Source of the DNA: Balneolaceae bacterium
Lineage (GTDB): Bacteria > Bacteroidota > Rhodothermia > Balneolales > Balneolaceae
DNA: 64,000 bases
Assembly: GCA_017795005.1 (NCBI GenBank)
Contig: CP051242.1
Coordinates: forward strand, 1,054,001 to 1,118,000
Direction: 5' to 3'
Of this stretch, positions 50,000 through 58,692 are shown piece after piece (positions within the stretch are counted from its first letter, which is position 1; each line of letters opens with the position of its first letter). The notes under the pieces are model-generated. The model was not told where the DNA came from. It saw only the letters and a list, made by a program, of their open reading frames with translations, and did no database searches. Made by a program: the position numbers and the translations under genes.

Positions 50000-51698
50000 A
50001 CTCAGAAGTATTGATCATGTTTGTGTTTGAGGATTCAGATGTCTTTTTTGAGCTAACTTTCTCCTTATTTCGGATAAAAATAGGAAATCTTAGCGTGAAA
50101 GTTGTGCCCTTTCCAACTTCACTTGCCACATCAATAGTTCCACCATTTAACTCAATTAGATTTTTAACAATGCTAAGCCCAAGTCCGTGACCTTTAGTTT
50201 TAGCACTAAGTGAATCTTCAACTCTGTAGAATTTTTTAAAGATATTTTTCTGATGTTTTTTTGGGATTCCAATTCCAGTATCAGAAATATGTAAAAGCAT
50301 ATTCTTTGGATCCGAATCCACTTCAATTTTAATCACTTTTTTACGCTTATCTGAAGAATATTTTACTGCATTTTCTGTGAGATTACTTAACACAGTCTCC
50401 AAGTGCGACCGGTCAACCATTATCAAAGCCTGACTCATACTATGTTTAAAAGATACTGCAAAACCTTTTTCTTCAAGATAGCTCCGGTTTTCTTTTAGAT
50501 ACTCCTTAACAAGCTCATTCAGGTTAGAAGGAATAGCTTTAATAAGTGTTTGTCCGGAATCCGTTTTAGCAACATCCAACAATTTTTCGATCATCCCCCT
50601 CAACCGAATGGATTCATTATAAATGTGATTCCCGTATTGTTTAAGTCTCTCTTTTTCTGTTACTCGTCCGTCGGATATATTTTCACCAGCTGCCTGCATA
50701 ACTGCCAATGGTGTTTTAAGTTCGTGAGTTACATTTGCAAGAAAACCAGCCTGACGTTGAGATAGGTTCCGTTCTTTTTGAGCTGTAAAAAACATAAATA
50801 ATAATGCTCCAATAACGAAAAGCATGGCTACCCCAAGAACAATCAGATTTTTTAAAAGGGTATCATTATAGATAGTGCCTACAGGATTTTCTATAAATCC
50901 AACTTTTACATTCCAATTTTCAAACATATCACCCGGAAAAAACTTCCGGGCATCCATAAGGTCACGATTATAATTAACAGAAGGATTATTTGTTGCGAGA
51001 ACATCGTTATTCGCCCAGTCATGTAACCAAAGTACAGTGCCTGGATTGGTTTTTGGATCAAAATATTCCATAAACATCGGAGCGATTACATCATTTACGA
51101 TATAATCTTTATTCATAGAAACGGACAAATAACCAATAATGCGGTTTTCAGATAAATTGATAAATCCAATGTTCATGGTGCGATGCGCATCAAATTCTAC
51201 ATTATTATTCCACCGATAATCAAAACTATTTAATTCGATTCTGGCTTTAGTTCTCGCCAAGCCAACACCGTCACAAAGATTAGAAGGGTAATTTTCTGTG
51301 TACTCCATAATTTGGGTACTGTAATTATATACATACACCTTAGATCCTTCAATACAGGGATCTGTACCTTCAGGAGTGTAATAAAGCCCGTCAAAAAGGG
51401 GGCTCTCAGCTGCACTGATTATTTTTTCATGTAATTGTGGAGGAAATTTCCCTGAAGTTTCTATAGTACGTTCAGTAGGCTCAAGCTCAAGGGTTCCTAA
51501 TCCTTCAAAAGGTTGATAAATTTGTCTCCAAACATTTCGGGTTAACTCATCAACAAGTGAAAGTTGGCGCTCTTCTTCTCCGTCAACCATACGGTCCCGG
51601 ATATCATATAAGGAGTAAACATTCATTCCTGTTAGGGCAATGATTGCTAAAAGCCCGATACCTAAAAGTGCCCACCTAAAAGCTTTACTTGTGAACAT
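49992..51698 (-). CDS. Membrane sensor histidine kinase
   Basis: I start this 568-residue kinase at the ATG 51696-51698 (the frame reaches a TTG three codons earlier). One transmembrane helix (about 7-27) is followed by a large periplasmic sensor region of about 250 residues with Cys in EGTDPCIEGSK and YPSNLCDGVG that may form a disulfide. A second helix lies near 285-305. In the cytoplasm are HisKA (FLANVTHELKTPLAVM with the phospho-His) and HATPase_c (NLTENAVKYSSD, DTGIGIPKKHQKNIFKKFYR, KGHGLGLSIVKNL). It pairs with the overlapping OmpR-type regulator. The signal is not known. Confidence 0.96.
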   Translation of the reverse strand: MFTSKAFRWALLGIGLLAIIALTGMNVYSLYDIRDRMVDGEEERQLSLVDELTRNVWRQIYQPFEGLGTLELEPTERTIETSGKFPPQLHEKIISAAESPLFDGLYYTPEGTDPCIEGSKVYVYNYSTQIMEYTENYPSNLCDGVGLARTKARIELNSFDYRWNNNVEFDAHRTMNIGFINLSENRIIGYLSVSMNKDYIVNDVIAPMFMEYFDPKTNPGTVLWLHDWANNDVLATNNPSVNYNRDLMDARKFFPGDMFENWNVKVGFIENPVGTIYNDTLLKNLIVLGVAMLFVIGALLFMFFTAQKERNLSQRQAGFLANVTHELKTPLAVMQAAGENISDGRVTEKERLKQYGNHIYNESIRLRGMIEKLLDVAKTDSGQTLIKAIPSNLNELVKEYLKENRSYLEEKGFAVSFKHSMSQALIMVDRSHLETVLSNLTENAVKYSSDKRKKVIKIEVDSDPKNMLLHISDTGIGIPKKHQKNIFKKFYRVEDSLSAKTKGHGLGLSIVKNLIELNGGTIDVASEVGKGTTFTLRFPIFIRNKEKVSSKKTSESSNTNMINTSEYA

Positions 51699-51800
51699 TG
51701 TATTCAATTACTTAATCAGTGAATTATAAAATACCAGATGAGAGGTTTACATCCAGCAGAAAAAAGTAAAACTTCGTGAATCAGAATTTATTTTCTGAAA

Positions 51801-52181
51801 TCAATGATGACCAAAGTTTCTTTCTAAGGATTCCTTCAGATCGTTAAATTCGATTGGCTTAACCAGGTAGTCAACGTAATTAGTTTCTTTGGCACGTTGC
51901 ACATGATAAGGATCAGAATTACCAGTGATATAGATTACTGGTACATCAGAAAATTTTCTTATCTCAGTCATGGCATCAATGCCATCCATTTCACCTTCTA
52001 AAGAAATATCCATTAAGATAAGATCAGGGCTAATTCTTTTAGCTACTTCGATGGCAGTTTTGCCATACACAAGTTCTCCCTCTGCGTCATACCCTAACTT
52101 CTCAAGATAGCTTTCATACAGAAGATTAAGTATCAGATCGTCTTCAACGATCATCACTGTTTTTTTCTGAGATTTTTCCAT
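51801..52181 (-). CDS. Single-domain response regulator
   Basis: The 126-residue protein consists only of a receiver domain: VMIVEDDLILNLLYESYLEKLGYD, phospho-acceptor Asp in PDLILMDISLEGEMDG (near 57), Thr in VIYITGNSD, and Lys in YLVKPIEF. With no output domain it may act as a phosphate sink, a CheY-like modulator or a phosphorelay step, possibly serving the unlinked kinases of this window. It lies about 100 bases upstream of the histidine kinase gene on the same strand but is not overlapped. Confidence 0.94.
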   Translation of the reverse strand: MEKSQKKTVMIVEDDLILNLLYESYLEKLGYDAEGELVYGKTAIEVAKRISPDLILMDISLEGEMDGIDAMTEIRKFSDVPVIYITGNSDPYHVQRAKETNYVDYLVKPIEFNDLKESLERNFGHH

Positions 52182-52303
52182 TTCTAAACGTTCGTCATTC
52201 CTTTGCTTTAACCCTTCCCCGTAATAATCAAAAATAGCATTGAATAATTACAAAATGAAATTTAAATACAAAAAGAATTTGTTTAAAATTTGATTGAGAA
52301 TCA

Positions 52304-52336
52304 TAAAAAAAGCCTGATAAAATTAATTATCAGGCT
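52304..52336 (-). terminator. Intrinsic terminator after tRNA-Leu
   Basis: On the minus strand AGCCTGATAA (52336-52327) pairs with TTATCAGGCT (52320-52311), followed by TTTTTTT. It lies just 5 bases after the tRNA 3-prime end, as expected for a tRNA transcript. Confidence 0.92.
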
Positions 52337-52340
52337 TATG

Positions 52341-52428
52341 TACCGCAGGCCGGACTCGAACCGGCACGGGCATTTAAATACCCATTGGATTTTAAGTCCA
52401 ACGTGTCTACCAATTCCACCACTGCGGC
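52341..52428 (-). tRNA. tRNA-Leu (anticodon UAA)
   Basis: The 88-base class II tRNA has an acceptor stem GCCGCAG/CTGCGGT with a discriminator A, D-loop TGGTGGAATTGGTAGACAC, anticodon stem TTGGA/TCCAA with loop CTTAAAA (UAA anticodon), a long variable arm (TGGGTATTTAAATGCCC) and a TPsiC arm CCGGTTCGAGTCCGG. The CCA end is not encoded (CAT follows). A duplicated 5-prime fragment of the same gene lies ten bases upstream. Confidence 0.97.
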
Positions 52429-52437
52429 AAAAAACCG

Positions 52438-52486
52438 AACGTGTGTACCAACCTGCCTTTAGGCAGAAAGGTTCCACCACTGCGGC
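52438..52486 (-). repeat. Interrupted duplicate of the tRNA-Leu 5-prime end
   Basis: On the minus strand GCCGCAGTGGTGGAA and TTGGTACACACGTT repeat the first 29 bases of the adjacent tRNA-Leu with one change (TAGA to TACA). A 20-base insert, CCTTTCTGCCTAAAGGCAGG, splits it inside the D-loop region and contains the hairpin CTGCC-TAAA-GGCAG. It is not a functional tRNA because it lacks the anticodon half. The upstream 160 bases to 52619 show no further feature. Confidence 0.85.
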
Positions 52487-52619
52487 TTTCTTTACATTGG
52501 CTTGTAGAACAGCAAATATACAACTTAATCTATCACTACTTCAATCAATTTCTACTAAAAAGTTATTGATTACTTTAACGGTTTTGTACATTCCTTTAAA
52601 TCAAAAAAATTACTTTTTC

Positions 52620-53180
52620 ATGAAGAGATTTATTGCCCCGATAGTACTTTTTTTAATCATAATGTCATCACCCATATATGCTCAATTGGAAATTGGTGCA
52701 TCATATGAACTAAGAGATGAAGACCCTCAAAGTGGATTCGGACTAAGAATAGAAAAAGGATTTCTTGAACAACTTCCACTTGCTCAGGTTTCGATGAGAG
52801 CACATTTCAGCTTTTTTAGTGAAGAAAATAATGTTGATGAAGGTGGAATTAGTTATTCGGAAGAATTAACTAACTATGATTTTGGAGTAGCTATTATTGG
52901 TGGAGTTTCAGTGGGATTGATGGAACCTTATATAGGCTTAGGTCTTGGTTCTACAACGCTGGATATTAATCGAAGCGATGTGGTTGGAATTCCAGCAGAT
53001 GAGGAGGAACAGAACGAATCTAATATTTACTGGAATGGCATTATTGGAGCAAAGGTCACCATAATTCCGATTTTGAAACCTTTTGTTGAGTTCAGGTATT
53101 CTGATACTTCCCTGAGTGAACCAGAGGTAGCAGAAGTAACAACGGGGAGGATTATTTTCGGGGTGTCTCTAAGTTTTTAA
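52620..53180 (+). CDS. Outer membrane beta-barrel protein
   Basis: From the ATG at 52620 the protein has 186 residues, starting with a signal peptide (MKRFIAPIVLFLIIMSSPIYAQ). The in-frame upstream extension to 52290 crosses the tRNA gene and is not real. The mature part has eight or so amphipathic strands (EIGASYELRDED, QVSMRAHFSFFSEE, YDFGVAIIGGVSVGLMEPYIGLGLGS) and ends in GRIIFGVSLSF with a terminal Phe, so it is a small OmpA/OmpW-sized barrel. The stop is 79 bases before the rel gene. Confidence 0.88.
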   Translation: MKRFIAPIVLFLIIMSSPIYAQLEIGASYELRDEDPQSGFGLRIEKGFLEQLPLAQVSMRAHFSFFSEENNVDEGGISYSEELTNYDFGVAIIGGVSVGLMEPYIGLGLGSTTLDINRSDVVGIPADEEEQNESNIYWNGIIGAKVTIIPILKPFVEFRYSDTSLSEPEVAEVTTGRIIFGVSLSF

Positions 53181-53259
53181 AAAAAAGGAAGCGAAAGAGC
53201 TTATTTAATCCCTTTTAAGTACATTAAGAGCAGCACACTTCTCTTTCGAAAGTCAACAG

Positions 53260-55503
53260 ATGGACAAAATAACTGCCATAGAAAAATATAATCTGGATGA
53301 GTACATCTTAGAAACAACCCAGCAACAGGATCTGGATCAGTTACTAGAGGTTTGTCGAATACATATGGATTCTGTTGACGAGGATATGGTTTCAAGAGCG
53401 TTCAAATTATGTTATTTGTCACATAAAGATGGGAAAAGAGCCTCAGGAGAACCCTATTACTATCATCCTGTAGAAGTAGCCAAAATTGTAGCTCAGGAAA
53501 TTAATATTGATGACGTTTCAGTAGTTGCTGCACTTCTTCATGATACTGTAGAAGATACCGAAGTAGAACTCGAGGATATTAAGTTTTGGTTTGGGGATGA
53601 TGTGGCCGTAATAATAGACGGTGTCACAAAAATTGCCGGAGTTTTTAAAAGTAGAGATAGTAAACAGGCAGAAGCTTTTATGAAGCTGTTACTCTCGATG
53701 GCAGAAGATATTCGGGTAATTTTGATCAAGTTTGCAGACCGGCTCCATAATATGCGAACTATTCAACACTTGAGAAGAGAGAAACAGATTAAAATCGCTT
53801 CCGAGACAATGGATCTTTATGCTCCATTAGCTCATCGCTTTGGTTTGTTTAATATTAAAAATGAGTTGGAGGATCTTTGTTTTAAAGCAATCGATCCGAC
53901 CTCTTTTAAATTCGTTGCCCGAAAACTAAGAGAAAAGAAAGAATCCCGAGAGCTTTTTATTGACGAGTTTATGATGCCGGTAGGACGGCAACTTATCCAG
54001 CAAAATTTCAAATTCGAAATTAAGGGAAGGCCGAAGCATATTTACTCCATCTATAAAAAAATGCAAAGGCAGCAAAAACCTTTTGAGGAGATTTACGATC
54101 TTTTTGCCATTCGTATAATACTGGAAACCCCTCATACTAAAGAGGATTGCTGGAGGGTATATTCCATTATTACAGATTGGTATACTCCAATCCCGGAACG
54201 TTTCAGGGATTTCATCTCAGTCCCCAAAGCAAATGGTTATCAATCTCTACATACCACAGTAATTACAAAGCAGGGCAAAAAAGTGGAGGTTCAAATACGA
54301 ACCCGCCGAATGGATGATATCGCGGAAAAGGGATTAGCTGCGCACTGGAAGTATAAAGAAGGTGAAGGTGAAGGAAGTGAAACGCTCGATAAATTCGTGA
54401 ATTGGGTTCGGGATGTACTGGATAACCCACGACCGGATTCCACCACTGATTTTGTAAAAGACTTTCAGCTTAATCTTTATCAGGATGAAATTTATGTATT
54501 CACACCCAAAGGAGAGTTAAGAACACTTCCGAAAGGTGCGACCCCAATCGATTTTGCATTCGAAATTCATAGCGAGATTGGTGAGCGGGCTATGGCTGCT
54601 AAGGTAAATGGGAAAATGGCTCCACTACGTCAGAAGTTAAAAAATGGAGATCAGGTTGATATCATTACAGGGAACAAGATTAATCTGAACCCCGACTGGA
54701 TGGATGATGTGGTAACTCACAAAGCTAAATCCAGAATTCGACAGTTCATCAAACAGAAAAGAAGAAAAGTTGCCGAAGAAGGTCGGGAAATCTGGGAAAA
54801 AAGAGCGGCGAGAGGAAAAGTTGAGATTACTGATCAGGATCTTACCAAAATTGCTAAACGGTTTAAATATGAATCGACTCAGGGTTTGTTTTATGATTTA
54901 GGGCTTGGCTCTTTAGACGTGAATATTCTTTTTAGAGAGGTTAAGAAGTATAAAAGTACCGGGAGAATTGAAGGAGAAGGGGCTGAAACGACTACAAAAA
55001 CAGAAGAAGAAATTCAGGAGACGTACATCTCGGCGGCCAGGGCGATGGGAGATGGTAAATCACTTATTTTGAACGGAGAAATAAGTGATGTAAAATATAC
55101 ATACGCCAATTGTTGTAGTCCAATACCTGGCGATAATGTAATTGGTTTTATTAGCAGAAACGGAGATGTAAAAATCCATCGTGCTATGTGCAATAATGCC
55201 CAGCACCTTATGAAAACAGAAGGCGATCGGATTGTAGATGTAAAATGGGCTCGAAATATTGATAATAAATTTCTTGTTGCAGTAAGAGTAATTGGAGAAG
55301 ACAGAGTAGGTATGATTAATGACTTAACCGATGTGTTATCAAAATCACTTTCTACCAATATGAAGAGTATTAATGTATCCAGTGATGAGGGGATGTTTGA
55401 AGGGATTATTACCGTTTACGTGGATGGTATTTCACATTTGAATAAAATTATGAAAAGGCTGGAAAAAGTTGAAGGAGTAAAGAACGTACTTCGTTACGAA
55501 TAA
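53260..55503 (+). CDS. relA/spoT: Bifunctional (p)ppGpp synthetase/hydrolase (Rel/SpoT)
   Basis: This 747-residue protein makes and degrades (p)ppGpp in the stringent response. The hydrolase domain (about 50-200) keeps the HD motif (ALLHDTVEDTE, His94-Asp95) and FADRLHNMRT. The synthetase domain (about 240-360) has YDLFAIRIIL and RFRDFISVPKANGYQSLHTTV, with an R-x-R/K-D charge motif as in bifunctional enzymes. TGS (VFTPKGELRTLPKGATPIDFA), a zinc-finger-like segment (NCCSPIPGDNVIGF) and a C-terminal ACT domain (VAVRVIGEDRVGMINDLTDVLS) complete it. As the only such gene here it is probably the main Rel of the organism. Confidence 0.97.
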   Translation: MDKITAIEKYNLDEYILETTQQQDLDQLLEVCRIHMDSVDEDMVSRAFKLCYLSHKDGKRASGEPYYYHPVEVAKIVAQEINIDDVSVVAALLHDTVEDTEVELEDIKFWFGDDVAVIIDGVTKIAGVFKSRDSKQAEAFMKLLLSMAEDIRVILIKFADRLHNMRTIQHLRREKQIKIASETMDLYAPLAHRFGLFNIKNELEDLCFKAIDPTSFKFVARKLREKKESRELFIDEFMMPVGRQLIQQNFKFEIKGRPKHIYSIYKKMQRQQKPFEEIYDLFAIRIILETPHTKEDCWRVYSIITDWYTPIPERFRDFISVPKANGYQSLHTTVITKQGKKVEVQIRTRRMDDIAEKGLAAHWKYKEGEGEGSETLDKFVNWVRDVLDNPRPDSTTDFVKDFQLNLYQDEIYVFTPKGELRTLPKGATPIDFAFEIHSEIGERAMAAKVNGKMAPLRQKLKNGDQVDIITGNKINLNPDWMDDVVTHKAKSRIRQFIKQKRRKVAEEGREIWEKRAARGKVEITDQDLTKIAKRFKYESTQGLFYDLGLGSLDVNILFREVKKYKSTGRIEGEGAETTTKTEEEIQETYISAARAMGDGKSLILNGEISDVKYTYANCCSPIPGDNVIGFISRNGDVKIHRAMCNNAQHLMKTEGDRIVDVKWARNIDNKFLVAVRVIGEDRVGMINDLTDVLSKSLSTNMKSINVSSDEGMFEGIITVYVDGISHLNKIMKRLEKVEGVKNVLRYE

Positions 55504-55665
55504 GGTACTTAACAACTTTTAAGTAGACTTTAGTTGAAAGTATCTTTAAACTCTATATGACATTCGCTTTAGGTAAAAATGCTTAAAAAAATAAAAGCAG
55601 CGAATTAAAGGAAGGACAACAAATAAGCACAAATAGTGCTTTTAATATAAAAATGACTAGAAGTT

Positions 55666-55980
55666 ATGATGACTTACACTAAACGTGATATAGTTCGTCG
55701 TGTCGCTGAGGCAAACGATGAGCCAATGATCAAAGTAGAACCTTGGGTAGATTCAGTAATTGTAGCAATGCGCGAAATTATGATGTCTGCAGATACCGAG
55801 TGCCGTATCGAAATACGCGATTTTGGTGTTTTTGAAGTTAAGGAGACTAAGGCAAAGCCAAAGGCTCGTAACCCCAAAACAAATGAAGTGATTTACGTAC
55901 CAGCACACCGTAAAACCCATTTCAAGCCAAGTAAATTGTTAAAATCTTTTTTACGTCAACCGTTGGAGGACGTAAAATAA
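55666..55980 (+). CDS. HU/IHF family DNA-binding protein
   Basis: The 104-residue histone-like protein has MTYTKRDIVRRVAEAND at the start, the dimerisation helix (PWVDSVIVAMREIMM), a beta arm IEIRDFGVFEVKETKAKPKARNPKT with the conserved R-N-P tip that inserts into the DNA minor groove, and a basic tail. ATG codons at 55666 and 55669 are both possible. The ruvX gene starts 13 bases after its stop, so the two probably share a transcript, with def and fmt following. Confidence 0.95.
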   Translation: MMTYTKRDIVRRVAEANDEPMIKVEPWVDSVIVAMREIMMSADTECRIEIRDFGVFEVKETKAKPKARNPKTNEVIYVPAHRKTHFKPSKLLKSFLRQPLEDVK

Positions 55981-55993
55981 TAACAGAGTTACA

Positions 55994-56416
55994 GTGCAGG
56001 AGTATTCACGTCTGGTCGGTATTGATGTTGGAAAAAAACGGATTGGTATCGCCCAGACAGATCTCCTTAAAACGATAGCTTCCCCTGTAGGTACATTTCC
56101 TCCTGAAGAAGTTTTTGCTCACCTAAAAAAAATTACCACTCAATCTTCGGTAGATAAATTTATCGTAGGCTGGCCTCTTATGCCCGATGGTTCAGAAGGG
56201 AGTTCCATCGAGATGGTAAAGGAATTCATAAAAAAACTGGAAAACGAATTCCCGGAAATCGATGTTTACCGAATGGATGAACGCAATACTTCTACTAAGG
56301 CTATGCAACTTATGGTAGAAGCCGGTATATCAAAAAAGAAAAGAAGAGAAAAAGAACGGGTGGATAGAATTGCTGCAGCAGTTATCTTACAGAATTACTT
56401 AGATGAAAATTATTAG
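55994..56416 (+). CDS. ruvX: Putative pre-16S rRNA nuclease / Holliday junction resolvase (YqgF)
   Basis: The 140-residue protein starts with GTG (55994-55996). The RNase H-like fold is shown by LVGIDVGKKRIGIAQTD (first catalytic Asp), FIVGWPLMPDGSEGSS (G-W-P-L, the family hallmark), and MDERNTSTKAMQLM with the second acidic residue, ending RIAAAVILQNYL. YqgF matures the 16S 5-prime end in E. coli; the resolvase role is less certain. It overlaps nothing but lies 13 bases after the HU-like gene and 5 bases before def. Confidence 0.95.
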   Translation: MQEYSRLVGIDVGKKRIGIAQTDLLKTIASPVGTFPPEEVFAHLKKITTQSSVDKFIVGWPLMPDGSEGSSIEMVKEFIKKLENEFPEIDVYRMDERNTSTKAMQLMVEAGISKKKRREKERVDRIAAAVILQNYLDENY

Positions 56417-56421
56417 TACGA

Positions 56422-56976
56422 ATGCCCATACTACCAATAGTAACTTATAACGATCCTGTACTTAGACAAAAAGCAGAACCTGTCGCTGAGCTTAATAATG
56501 AAGTACAAGTATTTATCGACGACATGTTTGAAACAATGTATAATTCGGATGGTGTTGGTCTAGCGGCTCCTCAGGTTGGAAGTTCTCTTAGAATTTTTGT
56601 GTTAGATGCAGACAACATGATGGACGATGACGAAGAGAAACCAGGACCAATGGCATTCATTAATCCTGAGATTGTTGAAAAAAAAGGAATGAAAATTCCT
56701 ATGGATGAAGGTTGTTTGAGTATTCCTGAGGTTACCGACAAAGTTATCAGACCGGAAACCGTTGTGATCAGATATAAAGATGAAGATTTCGAAGATCAGG
56801 AAATTGAAGCGTCGGGGTGGTTGGCACGGGTAATTCAACACGAATACGATCACCTGGAAGGTATTCTCTTTATTGATTACCTGAGTGTATTCAGGAAAAG
56901 AATGCACAAAGCAGATTTGAAAGAAATTGAAGACGGGGAAAGAGAAACCAGATATCCAATCAGACCTAAAATTTGA
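56422..56976 (+). CDS. def: Peptide deformylase
   Basis: This 184-residue metalloenzyme removes the formyl group from nascent proteins. The three motifs are GVGLAAPQVG (about 45-54), EGCLSIP (about 93-99, Cys metal ligand) and QHEYDHLEGILFIDYL (about 138-153, HExxH). A short acidic insertion (DADNMMDDDEEKPG) lies between motifs 1 and 2. It is the first of the def-fmt pair, which carries out removal and addition of the formyl group, and is separated from fmt by 24 bases. Confidence 0.98.
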   Translation: MPILPIVTYNDPVLRQKAEPVAELNNEVQVFIDDMFETMYNSDGVGLAAPQVGSSLRIFVLDADNMMDDDEEKPGPMAFINPEIVEKKGMKIPMDEGCLSIPEVTDKVIRPETVVIRYKDEDFEDQEIEASGWLARVIQHEYDHLEGILFIDYLSVFRKRMHKADLKEIEDGERETRYPIRPKI

Positions 56977-57000
56977 CAGAATTTCTAAAACCTTAGAAGA

Positions 57001-57915
57001 ATGAATATTGTTTTTATGGGGTCTCCAGACTTTGCAATTCCAAGTCTTGAAGCTATCCATCATTCATCACATACCATCAAAGCGGTTGTTAGCAATATTG
57101 ACAAACGCAGAGGAAGGGGTTCTGAGACCGCACCAACTCCTGTTAAAGCTAAAGCGCTGGAATTAGGACTCTCGGTTATTGAAGTCGAGGATTTAAAGTC
57201 AGATGAGTTTTCAAGTCAGCTAAAGCTACTTGAAGCAGATTTATTTGTTGTGGTTGCTTTCAGGATACTTCCAAAAAAAGTACTAGAGATTCCAACTATT
57301 GGCTCTGTAAATCTGCATGCTTCTCTTCTTCCAAAATATCGGGGTGCGGCGCCTATTCACTGGGCAGTAATGAATGGAGAAGATAAAACGGGGTGTACCA
57401 TTTTCTTTTTAGATGAAAAGATGGATACCGGAAAAATTATCCTGCAGGAGGAAATCCAAATCGATGACAACGAGACTACCGGGGATGTTTATACTCGTTT
57501 AATGATCAAAGGTAGCCAGGTTTTACTTAATGCTATAAATCAAATTGAAGAGAATTCTTATAGTACCATTGAACAGGATGACTCTCTTGCTACACCCGCA
57601 CCTAAAATCTTCCGTGATGATTGTCATGTTAATTTTAATAAACCGGCTAAAGAAGTACATAACAAAATAAGAGGGCTTAGTCCTTTTCCAACTGCCTGGG
57701 CTACATTGAATGGAGAGAAATTTAATATGTACAAATCAAAGCTGGGAGTATTTGCAAATATAGACCCGGGAGAATTATTAGTTAAAGATGGGAAACTATT
57801 GGTCGGGTGTGTAGACGGGACCATTGAACTATTAGAGATTCAGCTTCCCGGAAAAAGAAAAATGCAGACAGAAATTTTTCTAAAAGGAAATAGTATTGAA
57901 GGCACACTCAAATAA
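57001..57915 (+). CDS. fmt: Methionyl-tRNA formyltransferase
   Basis: This 304-residue enzyme formylates initiator Met-tRNA using 10-formyltetrahydrofolate. It has IVFMGSPDFAIPSLEA at the start, LVVVAFRILPKKVLEIPTIGSVNLHASLLPKYRGAAPIHWAVMNGE (the formyl-folate-binding and catalytic Asn/His region; the usual VVAYG is VVAFR here), and the C-terminal domain beginning near DDSLATPAPKIFRDDCHVNFNK. The length is normal. The gene follows def, an arrangement seen in many bacteria. Confidence 0.97.
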   Translation: MNIVFMGSPDFAIPSLEAIHHSSHTIKAVVSNIDKRRGRGSETAPTPVKAKALELGLSVIEVEDLKSDEFSSQLKLLEADLFVVVAFRILPKKVLEIPTIGSVNLHASLLPKYRGAAPIHWAVMNGEDKTGCTIFFLDEKMDTGKIILQEEIQIDDNETTGDVYTRLMIKGSQVLLNAINQIEENSYSTIEQDDSLATPAPKIFRDDCHVNFNKPAKEVHNKIRGLSPFPTAWATLNGEKFNMYKSKLGVFANIDPGELLVKDGKLLVGCVDGTIELLEIQLPGKRKMQTEIFLKGNSIEGTLK

Positions 57916-57990
57916 ATTAATATAAATTTAGTTTGAGATAGTGAATCCGTTTTTTATCATCCCGCAAAATTAACAGACAATTTCATAGCT

Positions 57991-58692
57991 ATGGATCCTT
58001 TAGAACTCATAACCGCTGCAAAAAATGGCGATTTAGAAGAAGTCAAAAAGCTTCATAAAGGAAAAGCCGATCTTAATGGTACTAATAGTAGCGGTGCTTC
58101 AGCATTAATTGTTGCCGCAGAAAAAAATCATTTTGAGATAGTTAAGTATTTAGTGAATGAAGGAGCTGATCTGAATATTGAAACGAAAATGGGTGGGACA
58201 GCTCTGAACCGTGCTGCAGAGAATGGCAATATTGAGATGATTAATTTCCTTCTGGACAAAGGTACTAAGATCGGAAATTTAGCACTTATAGTTGCTGCCA
58301 GAAACGGTCATCTTGAAGTTGTTACTTTGTTAGTTGAAAAAGGAGCGGACGTCGATTTCCAACAGCGTTGGGGACATACCGCATTAATGGTTGCAGCTAA
58401 AAGCGGACATACAGATGTTGTAAAATACTTGCTTGCTCAGGGAGCAAATGTATATCTGAGGGATCGAAATGGCGATACTGCTATGATGATTGCCAATGAA
58501 AATGATCAGGAGGATATTGTTCTTATCCTAAGAAGAGCAGGAGCGATAGCTGAAACTAAACCTAAAAAGGAAAAGGCAGCTGCTCCAGTTGAGGATGAAG
58601 ACGACGATGACGATTCTATCGACGATACACCGGATGTGGATGAATTAGTATCGGATGATGATGCTCCAGATGAAATTGACCTTGATGATTAA
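57991..58692 (+). CDS. Ankyrin repeat protein with acidic tail
   Basis: The first 180 residues of this 233-residue protein form about six ankyrin repeats (for example GASALIVAAEKNHFEIVKYL, ALNRAAENGNIEMINFLLDK, ALIVAARNGHLEVVTLL, GHTALMVAAKSGHTDVVKYL), which make a helical protein-binding stack. The tail (about 195-233) is strongly acidic (EDEDDDDDSIDDTPDVDELV). There is no signal peptide, so it is cytosolic. The partner is unknown. It ends one base before the convergent gene that stops at 58693. Confidence 0.93.
   Translation: MDPLELITAAKNGDLEEVKKLHKGKADLNGTNSSGASALIVAAEKNHFEIVKYLVNEGADLNIETKMGGTALNRAAENGNIEMINFLLDKGTKIGNLALIVAARNGHLEVVTLLVEKGADVDFQQRWGHTALMVAAKSGHTDVVKYLLAQGANVYLRDRNGDTAMMIANENDQEDIVLILRRAGAIAETKPKKEKAAAPVEDEDDDDDSIDDTPDVDELVSDDDAPDEIDLDD

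Noticed and set aside
52290-52619. 110-residue N-terminal extension of the barrel protein
   Set aside because: It runs through the tRNA-Leu gene and its duplicate, and buries the signal peptide that starts at 52620.
56602-57063. 153-codon minus-strand frame over def and the start of fmt
   Set aside because: It runs antisense to two strongly conserved genes and has no recognisable domain.
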